The position numbers were made by a program, and so were the translations under genes. From positions 1 through 22,468 of the forward strand of contig CAZGKT010000053.1 in assembly GCA_964525605.1 (NCBI GenBank): a stretch of 22,468 nucleotides of DNA, read 5' to 3'. Source of the stretch: CAVTWJ01 sp964525605 (lineage in GTDB: Bacteria; Oederibacteriota; Muellerivitia; Muellerivitales; Muellerivitaceae). This document shows positions 16,701-22,290 of this stretch, in pieces. The notes beneath the pieces were generated by a model that ran no database searches, had not been told where the DNA came from, and saw only the letters and a list, made by a program, of their open reading frames with translations. Numbering within the stretch: the first letter of the stretch is position 1; every line of letters starts with the position of its first letter.

Positions 16701-19612
16701 TTGGCCTGCACCTGTGTGACACCGCTGGTGATGCCGAAATCTTCCGGTTGGAGGGTGACCGAGAAACTGTCGCCCGAGCCCGAATAGTTGATGGGGCCCA
16801 CCCAATCGGTTTCCCCGTTATTGAGGTCGGTCACGAGGGCGTAGCTGGCGGAATTAACGCCGGTCGGGGCGTTGGGGTTGACGTTGAGCAGGAAGGCCCG
16901 GCAGGCCCCGGTGACGTTGTCGGTGGTGACGCAGGAGAGCGAGCTGGAGGAAATATAGTCGCCGGGATATTCCAGGTTCAGGGAACCGATCATCTTGGAA
17001 TCCCATTGGACGGTGCCGGTGGAATCGTAAAGGTCGGCCCGGAACTGCTGGTTCAAGGCGGGCGGACCCTGGGTGACGCCCATGGCCTCGGCAGGGATGT
17101 TCCAGTTGAAGTTATTGCAGGTGTAGGTGACCGGTCCGAAGAGGGTGGAACTCCCGGTGGAAACATTGGTGAGCTTGATCATGCTGATCTGGGTGGCCGC
17201 GCAGGCGGGGGTATAGGGGTTGATGGAGAAATTGAAGATCGAGCAGTTCCCGTCTTCCTGGGTGGTCGTACAGGTCAGATTATAGTTTTCGATATAGCCC
17301 GGGGGCGCTTCCAGGGAAATAGGAGAACCGGAAGGCGTCAGGACCCCGTAAGTCACGGCCTTGGTGGCATCCAAAAGGATCACACTCAATTGGGCGGAGA
17401 CCGGGCTGGAAGTGGAAGTGACCCCGAAGGATTCGCCGGACAAGTTGGCGGTGAAGGTGGTTCCCCCGCCGTTATAGCCCCAGGGGCCGACGTAGGCGCT
17501 GTTGCCGTTGGTGAGGTCTTTGACCAGGGCGTAACTTTCGGAGGAGAACCCGGAGGGGCCGTTGGCGTTGATGGCCAGTTGGAAGACACGGCAGGCCCCG
17601 TCGCCTCCATCGGTATTGATGCAGGAAACCGCGGCGGAAGCCAGCGAGGGGGTATTGATCGGCGTGGAGCTTGCCGTGGGAGAGGGGGTGTGGGTGTTGG
17701 TCGGCGTGACGGTCAGGGTCGCCGTCAAGGTAAGGGTGGGGGTTGATGTCATCGTCATGGAGGGCGTGACGGTGGGCGTGGCGGTCGACGATCCGCCCGA
17801 GGTGGGCGAGAAAGTCGGGGTGAAAGTAGGGGTGATGGTCGGTGTCAGGGTGATCGTGGCCGTCGGGGTTCCGGTGGACGTAACGGTGAAGGTGGGGGAG
17901 ACGGAGCCGGTCGGGGTGGGTGAAAGAGTGACCGTGACGGTCGAAGTGGTGGTGAAGGTGGAAGTCACGGTAGGCGTGGCCGTAACCGTCGGCGACAGGG
18001 TGATCGTCGGTGAGAGGGTCATCGTCGGCGTGGAGGTATCCGTGGAAGAAACGGTGAAGGTCGGAGAGATCGTAAGGGTCGAGGTGATAGACGGCGTCAT
18101 CGTGTCCGTCCCGGTGAAGACAGGAGTGGAAGTCTCGGTGGGTGTTGAAGTGATCGTCGGCGTCAGGGTAACGGTCCCGGTCGGGGTAGCGGTGAAGGTT
18201 CGGGTAAAGGTACCCGTGATCGAGGGCGTGAAGGTAACGGTGCCGGTGGGGCTGGACGTCGAGGTAGGCTGGGGAGTGAAGGTTTTCGTGGGAGAATCCG
18301 TGGCGGAATTGGTCGGGGTAGCGGTGGAGGTGAATTGGGCCGTGGGGGTGCTGGTGCGGGTGGGCGTCGTGGTGAAAGAAACGGTGGGGCTGTTGGTGGC
18401 GGTCCAGGTGCCGGTCATTGTGGGGGAAAGGGTGGGTGTCCCCGTATTCGTCGTGGTCGGGGATAGCGTGGGCGTGTAGCTGGGGGAGGGGCTGAAGGTG
18501 TTGGTCGGGGAGAGGGTGGGGGTGAAAGTGTTGGTTTGGGTCGGCGAAAGGGTGGCGGTGGGGGAAAAGGTGGCCGTGGGCGAATAGGTGGGGGTGAAGG
18601 TGTTCGTGGGAACGTTGGTGGGGGAAGGCGGATGGGTGGGACAGTTTGAGTTGTTGGTGTAGGCCGTGTTGTCGGCGGTCGTAGAGTCATAGGCGAAATA
18701 GGGAGCGGTGTTCCAACGGTAGAAAAACAGGGGGCCGGTGGGGCCGGGCGGGATCAGGCCGAAGGGCTGATTGGGGTTCAGGATCTGTAGCCAGGCGTAC
18801 CCGTTGGCTCCCGAGGCGCCCAGGGAAACGATATAAACATCCCCGGCCTGTAGCGTGTTGGGAGAAACACCCGCCGCCTGCTTGGAAGCCGACGAAGTCG
18901 TCGAGAAAGTGGAGGGGACCGAATCGAAATTTACGATGGGGCCGTTGCCCAGGTAGGCCACGCTGTTGGAACCCTGGGCGGTGAGGGCGAAGCCCGCGCC
19001 CGAAGGCCCGATCGCCAAATCCGAGCCCCCGGCGGTGGTTAAGAGCGCGTCCTGTTGGAAGGTAAAATAGGTGATCGTGGTCCCGAAGGAGGAGGCGTCT
19101 ACCGTATAGCAGGTGCGGGTCACCGAACCCAAGGTCACCGCAATGTCGCTCACGCCCCCCGCGTTAATGTCCGATAGGGCCGCGCCCAAGGCCAGGGCCT
19201 GCTGGTTGGCGGGGTTGACCAACTCGAAGGACATCAACCTCGCGTTCCCCTCGGGAACGGGAATGTCGATGTCCAATTCGCCCGAAACGGAAAGGGAGGA
19301 GGTCGCGATGGGCCCCGTCGAGCCGGTGATCTGGGTCATGCCGGCGCCTGTCACCGAATAAAGAACTTCATTGGACGGCAGTCCGAGCAGGCTGGCCTTG
19401 ATTTGATTCGTCAGGGGGATCGAAACGACCACGTTGGCTCCCTTGAGGGGCACCACGGGGGCGGTGGGCGAAAGTTTTCCCTGGCATCCCCAAAGAACCG
19501 CCAAACCGGCCAGGGCCAACCCCAACCCGAACAGGGGGCCCAGGGGCCGCCTACTCCGCCTTCCCTTTCGGGGGCGCCGGGGCGTTCGGGACCAGCGGGC
19601 CAGGCGGCTCAC
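7793..19612 (-). CDS. Giant repeat lipoprotein, putative surface fibre/adhesin (3939 aa)
   Basis: The start is the GTG at 19610-19612: it has a strong ribosome site (GAGGTGA) and overlaps the previous stop as GTGA. The frame also extends to a TTG at 19645. The protein opens with a very Arg-rich n-region, a hydrophobic core and the lipobox LWGC, so Cys43 should be lipidated. Residues 44-326 form an unrecognised globular part. Residues 327-657 are a Thr/Ser/Pro spacer. Residues 658-3939 are 28 modules of about 117 aa that alternate A and B, 14 of each. A modules end near GSPLTLEAP; B modules contain AEDGNC and LYDxTGVTLLD. Strand-like VTL-rich sequence suggests Ig-like beta-sandwiches. There are no RTX calcium repeats, enzyme motif, LPXTG or separate C-terminal sorting domain; the protein ends at a module boundary. 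An adhesin or fibre role is inferred from architecture only. Confidence 0.95.
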   Translation of the reverse strand: MSRLARWSRTPRRPRKGRRSRRPLGPLFGLGLALAGLAVLWGCQGKLSPTAPVVPLKGANVVVSIPLTNQIKASLLGLPSNEVLYSVTGAGMTQITGSTGPIATSSLSVSGELDIDIPVPEGNARLMSFELVNPANQQALALGAALSDINAGGVSDIAVTLGSVTRTCYTVDASSFGTTITYFTFQQDALLTTAGGSDLAIGPSGAGFALTAQGSNSVAYLGNGPIVNFDSVPSTFSTTSSASKQAAGVSPNTLQAGDVYIVSLGASGANGYAWLQILNPNQPFGLIPPGPTGPLFFYRWNTAPYFAYDSTTADNTAYTNNSNCPTHPPSPTNVPTNTFTPTYSPTATFSPTATLSPTQTNTFTPTLSPTNTFSPSPSYTPTLSPTTTNTGTPTLSPTMTGTWTATNSPTVSFTTTPTRTSTPTAQFTSTATPTNSATDSPTKTFTPQPTSTSSPTGTVTFTPSITGTFTRTFTATPTGTVTLTPTITSTPTETSTPVFTGTDTMTPSITSTLTISPTFTVSSTDTSTPTMTLSPTITLSPTVTATPTVTSTFTTTSTVTVTLSPTPTGSVSPTFTVTSTGTPTATITLTPTITPTFTPTFSPTSGGSSTATPTVTPSMTMTSTPTLTLTATLTVTPTNTHTPSPTASSTPINTPSLASAAVSCINTDGGDGACRVFQLAINANGPSGFSSESYALVKDLTNGNSAYVGPWGYNGGGTTFTANLSGESFGVTSTSSPVSAQLSVILLDATKAVTYGVLTPSGSPISLEAPPGYIENYNLTCTTTQEDGNCSIFNFSINPYTPACAATQISMIKLTNVSTGSSTLFGPVTYTCNNFNWNIPAEAMGVTQGPPALNQQFRADLYDSTGTVQWDSKMIGSLNLEYPGDYISSSSLSCVTTDNVTGACRAFLLNVNPNAPTGVNSASYALVTDLNNGETDWVGPINYSGSGDSFSVTLQPEDFGITSGVTQVQANFTVKLYNASETTILDSAIPAGSPLTLEGPSEYIYNNSFGCITTAQDGNCQYFTFHTDLYNPSSSPVTTMVRLTDETAPTTLYLGPFVNDGPGNQAYAVTLDGELMGLSPGQTAPNHVFNEELTDATGVTVLDDQSAGTFSYEYASNYLAGSAVSCVLSDSGNGNCQGFALTVDADGPAGVTSVGTALVTDTTNGQSTWIGPWTYVGTGDSFMVTLLGSDFGLTTDTAGVSTNLTVKLYDETESILQDTDVPAGSPLTLEYPKEYIYNDSFACQTTAEDGLCTLFTFNTDLDNPGTQPVTTQVVLTDQTRGVSVFLGPFINNGGGNQAYAVTLDGAEFGLTAGQTAVGDSFEEQLFDSSGVTLLDTHAAGTFSYEYPANYLAGTSITPLLTDSGTGGVRSFVLTINANGPPGVESTSYALVTDTKNSSTTWVGPFTYISTGSTYSVTLNSSYFGLTTNAAPVTSGFNVKLYNEAQNSVLDSSTPTGSPIPLEAPYEFIYGSNYDTFSCLTTAQDGNCVYFTFNTDLDAPYGASTPATTLVKLIDTNAVPSPVTLTLGPFVGTGGNQQHSVTLNAASFGLTPGQTAVSQVFEEQLYDATGVTFLDQQPAETFSYEYPSPYLAAASVSVLATDPGNGAVQRFLLKINAAGPSGVQTGSTAEVIDNQNSAITFVGPWTYTGAGYTYAVTMNGAEFGLTTNAAPVSTGFTIKLFDTTESHWLDTITPTGAPLTLEAPSEFIYGPNYNSFSCITAAEDGICTYFTYNTDLDAPFGATTPVTTLVKLENLTSGVTLTLGPFVGTGGNQGHAVTLNAASFGLSAGQSEVNQQFQEQLFDATGVTLLDQQPAETYSYEAPANYFSSASVSVLSTDPGNGAVQRFLLSVTTNGPTGVPSSNYAIVTDNQNSSTTEIGPWTYTGTGTLAVTLNGSNFGLTSNAAPVSTSFTLKLYNPLNQWLDTITPTGSPITLEAPLEFIYGPSYNTFTCLTTAEDGNCTYFTYNTDLDAPFGASTPVTTLVKLIDTNAVPSPVTLTLGPFVGTGGNQGHSVTLNGASFGLTPGQTSVNQQFYEQLYDASGVTLLDQQTAETFSLEAPSNYLNSTSLVPLYLDGGTGAYQALAMTINPDGPVGIPSISYAYVMDTTNSNDVWVGPITYTGTGDSYGVTLSTNDFGFTTSSGPVSSNFVVRLYDETQTHWLDTSTPVGSPVTLEAPLGYIYGNSFSGLVLAEDGNAVTFAFNTTLDTPSASAVSFEYALVDQSIPATLFFGPVDNAQGNHAYAVTLNGSQFGLAAGQAALNQQFEEQLYDGTGVTILGVSPMGTLSLENNGTTTTDSLTSASLSCLLTGTGGACQQFLLSLGTSGSAAVTSTDLVEVADLANGVTQVVGPLTYSGTGSFPITLLASQFNITSTSPVSAAFGVTLVNDSATTVLGSLVPSGSPLSLVAPLQYLYRNSGYNDLSCQSVAEDGNCEAFNFNYYVTSPSGASVTTKLKLVDLSSSGGPVTVNAGSVTDSGGGSTSGTFGMLAQQFGVTTAGQTALNQQFEELLYDTSGVTLLDTYNLNTLNLETPSPFLASSTLSCFQSDLGNGACQQILLTLFPVGPVGVPKTCYASVADLTNNTHTTVGPFSFSGTGYSYSVTLNGNLFGLNTAAAVTNTSFAVTLLAENDSTVLNSSIPAGSPVSFEAPLQTLLHNGNNNVSCLTTTEDGNCESFNFNFYVTSPSGPTVTTYLKLVDQTAPGGPLTVSYGPVTDSSGGADSGSFTLLAQQFGLTSAGQTAVGQVFEEYLYADAGGVTLLDSYPLGTLNLETPSPYLASSSISCVQSDPNNGACQQFLLTLNPVGPGGVSKTCYANVADLNNNTHTNVGPFSFTGAGSYSVTLNGSQFGLTTAEAVTNTSFAVTLLAENNSTVLNTSIPSGSPLTIEAPIQYLIHNSNNEVECQTTAADGNCNSFSFNYYLDSPSGLTAITYLKLIDLTAAGGPITVNYGPVTDNNGGAQSGSYTVMPTQFGLSTPGQIAVSQVFEELLYADAGGVTLLDSYNLGTLNLENPSPYLNGTSLSCLVTDPATGACRSVALNLNLQGPTGATRTVYANVYDLSNGHAALTEGPFTLTGAGSFSVTIRGTDLGLATANLPVSTAMAVTLYDETKSHILDQTIPTGSPLTMEAPLEYFSNNGSFTCTTSGEDGNCQAFNYLPYVDAPGSATVTTMIKLIDQSSATTVVISPVVDNNGGAYNPSYPQLPAQFGVTAQAQIAMNQTFMAQLYDASGVTLLDTVYPGTLNLEAPTLYLTGSSVTPLVTDTLNGAWQQVLLTLNVNAPAGNPKTSYAYVVDTSNGRNVWLGPWTYSGPSTSLAATISGTTFNLTTAGQPVSTALAVTLYDASESQPEGASVPAGSPMSLEAPLEYINSTSLSCQTTAEDGNCENFGVLAYLYAPGSSTVVSVLKVVDLSNGVTVAYGPVTDNNGGSDDTTYYFSAQQFGVTTMGQPALNQSIAVQLYDSTGVTLLDQKPAGTINLESPSPLITSSALNCLTTDGGTGGCQAFQLTLNTQGLAGVREINYADVVNLTNGVVTTVGPFSYTGTGSFAVTLSSKGLGLNTAGQAVSTQMAVTLLNEAKTKPLGVSFPAGGSPVTLEAPPAYINSVGFSNGTVAEDGNLNTFTFALNPYTPGCTATQTSLIRLWDLTNGNSVTLGPVTYTCASYNWTLSAAQFGVLPGGSALNQQFAAQLLDSTGTHVWDVQPAGTLNLEYPQDYMSSSSINCLTTDGGTGACQAFQLTLNANAPAGVSQVSYAYVNNTSNNHGLYVGPFSYTGLGSSYTVTLSGYEFGMTTAGVTATAQMAVTLYNEAKNQVFSYGTPAGSPLTLEEPPAYFDSVALASPATLTAEDGNSTAFNFTFDPYTPSCATQQTSMVRVVDVTTGAYVWLGPYTYTCTDFAAQIQASQFGLNPGQIATNQTFQAELYNSTGTVIWDTVPLGTFNIEGL
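7796..17641 (-). repeat. Array of 14 A-B double modules (period about 690-721 bp)
   Basis: The coding repeat fills 9.8 kb. A/B boundaries fall near 8140, 8830, 9531, 10230, 10950, 11669, 12390, 13086, 13804, 14504, 15222, 15918, 16615 and 17305. Every A module is followed by a B module with no skipped or doubled type. Pair 1 is at the N-terminal (17.6 kb) end. B4, B5 and B6 (around 13.4-15.2 kb) are the most alike in protein and DNA. B8-B10 and A9-A10 form a second similar group. B1, B13 and B14 form a separate subtype with an extra cysteine pair. Confidence 0.9.
17640..18634 (-). repeat. Thr/Ser/Pro-rich low-complexity spacer inside the giant gene
   Basis: About 330 residues are almost entirely Thr, Pro and Ser with scattered Val, Phe, Ala, Gly and Asn, built from variants of SPTxTxTPT. 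They separate the lipid-anchored N-terminal region from the module array. Such stretches are extended and are common O-glycosylation targets, so a stalk that lifts the modules off the membrane is the natural reading. The DNA is a degenerate repeat on both strands, which explains the long Val/Gly-rich antisense frame opposite it. Confidence 0.85.
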
Positions 19613-20832
19613 AGGCTCACCTCGTAATGGGTGCCAAAGGTCCAATGGTCATAATCCAGGTTGACCCGGCCGAGGGAAGCGATATTGGTGGGAACGTTGC
19701 TCCAGACCACGTAATCGTACCCCGCCGAAATTCGGAGGGAGGAACTGGAATCTAGTTTCAGTTTAAGCGTCGGTCCCAATCCCAACACCCAGCCGCCCCC
19801 GTCGTAATTCACGAGATCGGTGGTGGGGTACCCGTTGGCCAGGACATATTTCGCCCGGGCCGCGATCGTCAAATCGCCGATGGCGTAGCTGGGATAAAAA
19901 TAAAACCGCGGCGCGAGGGAATTGTTCGGTTCCAGGCTTAACTCTCCAGTGGACGGGTTCACGTTTTGGGTGGGAAGGAAGTACTGCCCCCCCGCTTCAA
20001 AGGAAAAGGCCTTGGGGTTGTTCCAGGCGAAGGAGGCGTTCACGTTGGGGCCCATCTGGAGCAGGTTGGAGTTGTTCAATTGGGTGGGCAGGAAATAAAA
20101 AGCCGATAGACGGATGATGTTGCTCTGGCCTTCGCCCAGATCCGACACGTGATTGACGGAAAGAAAAGTGGAGTCCCCCAGTTTCAGGTTCTCGGCCGGA
20201 ACCCCTTCCCCGTAACTCGGGTTGAAGGCCCCCGAATAGAGGTAGCCCGCGGCAATCCCGTATTGCTCGCTTCCCGACTGAAAGGAAAGCCCGTAGAGGA
20301 AGCTGAGGCCGAAACCCCGCCCCCGGTAATCGCTGTCGATGAATTCGGTGGGAATAATGGAACCGGTTTGTTTGGTTTCCCAGGTGGGGTCGCCGGTGGG
20401 AAGGTTGATCCCGATATTGACCAAGGAGGGAAGGCTAAAACTCTGGAAACCCGTTTCGAACCCGATCACCGAGTCCGTCAAATTGCTCAGGTTATCGGTT
20501 CCGTATCCCGATTCCGCGCCCGTGTAATTCCCGCTGGCAAATTCGGTTTGACCGTAAATGCGGGCGTCCTTCCAGGGGAAAACCGAAAGCGTGAGAGGAA
20601 TCAGATATTCCGAACCCCCGGGGACGGCGTTGGAATCCCAACCCACATATTGCGCCCCCAGGTCCACCGAACCCCAGGCGGGCTTGGCGGGGGCGGCTTC
20701 AGGAGTCAAAGAGGGAGTTGGAGTGGTTTGGGCGCAAAGCGGAGCAAGAGGCGCCCCCCCCAGAAAGAATAGTCCGAGGAACCCTACATATAAGAAGCTA
20801 AGCCGGAGGGTGATAGGGTGGAAAGGGTTCAT
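19609..20832 (-). CDS. Outer-membrane beta-barrel/porin-like protein
   Basis: A 407-aa protein. The ATG (20830-20832) overlaps the stop of the upstream gene as ATGA and has an AGGGAG ribosome site eight bases before it. A signal peptide (hydrophobic LSFLYVGFLGLFFLGGAPLAPLCA, cleavage near Ala35) is followed by a short Pro/Thr linker. About 360 residues of amphipathic strands with Tyr/Gly/Asn-rich turns come next (GFGLSFLYGLSFQ, GIAAGYLYSGAF, LRISAGYDYVVW). The C-terminal strand is WTFGTHYEVSL, with a hydrophobic last residue as in BAM substrates. No POTRA or plug domain is seen, so it is neither a two-partner-secretion TpsB nor a TonB receptor. Its TGA overlaps the start of the giant lipoprotein gene. 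A role as envelope partner or exporter of that protein is inferred from coupling only. Confidence 0.88.
   Translation of the reverse strand: MNPFHPITLRLSFLYVGFLGLFFLGGAPLAPLCAQTTPTPSLTPEAAPAKPAWGSVDLGAQYVGWDSNAVPGGSEYLIPLTLSVFPWKDARIYGQTEFASGNYTGAESGYGTDNLSNLTDSVIGFETGFQSFSLPSLVNIGINLPTGDPTWETKQTGSIIPTEFIDSDYRGRGFGLSFLYGLSFQSGSEQYGIAAGYLYSGAFNPSYGEGVPAENLKLGDSTFLSVNHVSDLGEGQSNIIRLSAFYFLPTQLNNSNLLQMGPNVNASFAWNNPKAFSFEAGGQYFLPTQNVNPSTGELSLEPNNSLAPRFYFYPSYAIGDLTIAARAKYVLANGYPTTDLVNYDGGGWVLGLGPTLKLKLDSSSSLRISAGYDYVVWSNVPTNIASLGRVNLDYDHWTFGTHYEVSL
19617..19623 (-). promoter_or_regulatory. Ribosome-binding site that fixes the giant gene start
   Basis: GAGGTGA on the minus strand lies four bases before the GTG at 19610-19612. 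It selects this codon over the in-frame TTG at 19645, which would place 12 codons inside the upstream gene. Confidence 0.7.
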
Positions 20833-21818
20833 GGCCCCGTCTCCCTGCCCGGCAGGATCAATTGAAAATGGATGGTTTGTTGGGCGGAATTAAGGTTATT
20901 GTCGCCGTTCACAACGACCCCGCTGAGAAATTGGCCGTTCAGGTCGCCCAGAGAACTATTAGGCTGGTAGCCGGTTCCCGTATCGCCGGTTGTGGGATTG
21001 GGTAAACCGGAGCCGGTCGTCCCTCCCCCAACCGGGCTCCCATTATTACCGCCCGTTCCCCCGGTGGAGCCGCCGCCTGAATTATCGCCGCCGGTGCCGC
21101 TGGAACCGCCTGTTCCGCCTGAGCTTCCGCCATTACCGCCATTCCCTGTTCCGTTTCCCCCGGACCCCGTGCCGCCGGTTCCGGTGCCACTGGAACCCGA
21201 GCCGTTCCCCCCCTTGGTCCCGTTGGGCGGGGGTGGGGCGGTTCCGATTTTTCCGTCCCAGGTTCCATTCACGAAATGGCCGTGCTGGCCCCCGGTAAAC
21301 AACTGGGTGTTCCCTCCGCCCGTGGCTCCCACCGTTCCCGAATAGACATCCAGGTCCAATTGATGGTTGTCCGGGTTGTATCCCAGGTTAAAGGACGTGC
21401 CCCGCACGCCGCAGATGACCCCGCCCGCGTTGATTTCAAAACTGGATTTCGAGGAGAGGAGCTTTTTCACCTGGACAAAAAGTTTCCCCACATCCAAGGT
21501 GAACAGAAAATTTTTATCCTTGGCGGAGGGTTGTTTTAAGGAGGCGATCTTCAACTTCGTGCCGGAAGATAGGCTTAAGGAAGACCCGTCCGGCAGGGTC
21601 AGATCCGTCTCCGATTTCGGCCCGACCACGACGGTTTCACCTGGAAAAGCGGATTGGCCGCTCAAGACCCGGCGGGATTGGCCGCCCGGGCTCATGACAT
21701 GAACCAACCCGATGACCGAAGTGAGCGTGGCTTTTTCGTCCGTGGCTCCCCAGCCCTGCATGAGGGGACCTAGTAAAAGAAAAACCGCAAAGGATGAGAG
21801 GGCCCTGGATCGATTCAC
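20829..21818 (-). CDS. FecR-domain envelope protein with Gly-rich linker
   Basis: A 329-aa secreted protein from the GTG at 21818 (a TTG at 21848 would add ten residues; neither has a strong ribosome site). The GTG gives a compact signal peptide (NRSR, then ALSSFAVFLLLGPLMQGWGA, cleavage near Ala25). Residues 30-185 form a FecR domain: an opening VIGLVHVMSPG, LPDGSSLSLSSGTKLKI, a strand before KLFVQVKK, and the hallmark CGVRGTSF (136-143). Residues 200-273 are Gly/Ser/Thr/Asn-rich, followed by a 55-residue tail with no known motif. There is no cytoplasmic anti-sigma segment, no membrane anchor and no sigma factor nearby, so this is the free-standing type of FecR-domain protein, not a classical FecR regulator. 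It is the first gene of the overlapping three-gene block. The domain is confident, the role unknown. Confidence 0.88.
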   Translation of the reverse strand: MNRSRALSSFAVFLLLGPLMQGWGATDEKATLTSVIGLVHVMSPGGQSRRVLSGQSAFPGETVVVGPKSETDLTLPDGSSLSLSSGTKLKIASLKQPSAKDKNFLFTLDVGKLFVQVKKLLSSKSSFEINAGGVICGVRGTSFNLGYNPDNHQLDLDVYSGTVGATGGGNTQLFTGGQHGHFVNGTWDGKIGTAPPPPNGTKGGNGSGSSGTGTGGTGSGGNGTGNGGNGGSSGGTGGSSGTGGDNSGGGSTGGTGGNNGSPVGGGTTGSGLPNPTTGDTGTGYQPNSSLGDLNGQFLSGVVVNGDNNLNSAQQTIHFQLILPGRETGP

Positions 21819-21952
21819 GGTTTGTCCATTCGCATAACGAATCCTCAAATACCTTTGGGTTTGGGGAGATATGGTTTTTTGAAAAACTCCGGGCGGTTCC
21901 GGAAAGGTTTCTCAAAAGTAAGCGGGGTAGCTACGGTTGAGCTATGTTCAGG

Positions 21953-21973
21953 TCTCGGAAGAAATACCCGAGA
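21953..21973. other. 6-bp stem inverted repeat between small gene and FecR gene
   Basis: TCTCGG (21953-21958) and CCGAGA (21968-21973) are perfect reverse complements around a nine-base loop, located 34 bp after the small gene's stop. There is no T-run, so it is not an intrinsic terminator of the standard kind. Nearby TAGCT/AGCTA (about 21928-21944) is another small palindrome upstream of the FecR-domain gene. Confidence 0.3.
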
Positions 21974-22006
21974 ATCAATTTCGAAGTTCCTGGTTAAATT
22001 AAATTT

Positions 22007-22243
22007 TTAGTGAACCGTTACGCTGCGGGGATGGGTTTGGCCCGTGATGGGATTCGTTTTGGAACCCCTCTTGCCCTTGGCACCAGGTGTGATTTGCGGA
22101 AGCGGTGTGCCAACGGCCTTCACTGGAATGGGGTTGTTCTTGCTGCCTAAAGGCGCCCCATTCGAGCTGGATTGGGCCCATGCGTCTGCGGAAAGAACAG
22201 CCGAAGCAAAGAGGGCTGCTGCGAAATATCGAAAACGAACCAT
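22007..22243 (-). CDS. Small secreted protein of unknown function (78 aa)
   Basis: The start at 22241-22243 is set by a very strong ribosome site (GGGGAGGA, four bases before the ATG); an in-frame ATG 13 codons upstream lacks one. Residues 1-24 are a textbook signal peptide (MVRFRYF, then AAALFASAVLSADAWA) with cleavage before Gln-Ser-Ser-Ser. The mature peptide, about 54 residues, is basic and rich in Pro, Gly, Ser and Lys, with no predicted globular core. It repeats GSKNNPI (about 33-39) and GSKTNPI (about 60-66). No family is recognised. It precedes the FecR-domain gene on the same strand by about 190 bp and might be co-transcribed. Confidence 0.8.
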   Translation of the reverse strand: MVRFRYFAAALFASAVLSADAWAQSSSNGAPLGSKNNPIPVKAVGTPLPQITPGAKGKRGSKTNPITGQTHPRSVTVH

Positions 22244-22260
22244 AAAATCCTCCCCAGTTA

Positions 22261-22290
22261 GAACCGGATAACGGTCTCTCATCCCGGTTC
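22261..22290. promoter_or_regulatory. 7+7 bp inverted repeat in the leader of the small secreted gene
   Basis: GAACCGG (22261-22267) and CCGGTTC (22284-22290) are perfect reverse complements with a 16-bp spacer. The repeat ends six bases upstream of the small gene's ribosome site (22248-22255). It could be an operator or a 5' leader hairpin. Confidence 0.45.

Noticed and set aside
13580..17746. Long plus-strand open frames (554, 437 and 332 codons) opposite the giant gene
   Set aside because: They are antisense to the module array, rich in Gly/Arg/Val/Glu with periodic repeats mirroring the real modules, and lack ribosome sites and domains. They are by-products of GC-rich repeated codons.
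17562..18479. Val/Gly-rich plus-strand frame (VGVxVxV repeats)
   Set aside because: It is the exact antisense of the Thr/Ser/Pro spacer codons (ACC/TCC read as GGT/GGA frames), with no independent support.
7793..19612. RTX adhesin/type I secretion substrate or cell-wall-anchored protein
   Set aside because: No GGxGxDxxx calcium repeats, no C-terminal secretion signal and no LPXTG were seen; the N-terminal lipobox indicates lipid anchoring.
19609..20832. Two-partner secretion transporter (TpsB) for the giant protein
   Set aside because: No POTRA-like region; the barrel begins right after a short Pro/Thr linker, and the giant protein lacks a TpsA haemagglutinin domain.
20829..21818. Classical FecR anti-sigma regulator
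   Set aside because: There is a cleavable signal peptide, no N-terminal cytoplasmic domain and no sigma-factor or TonB-receptor gene in the window.
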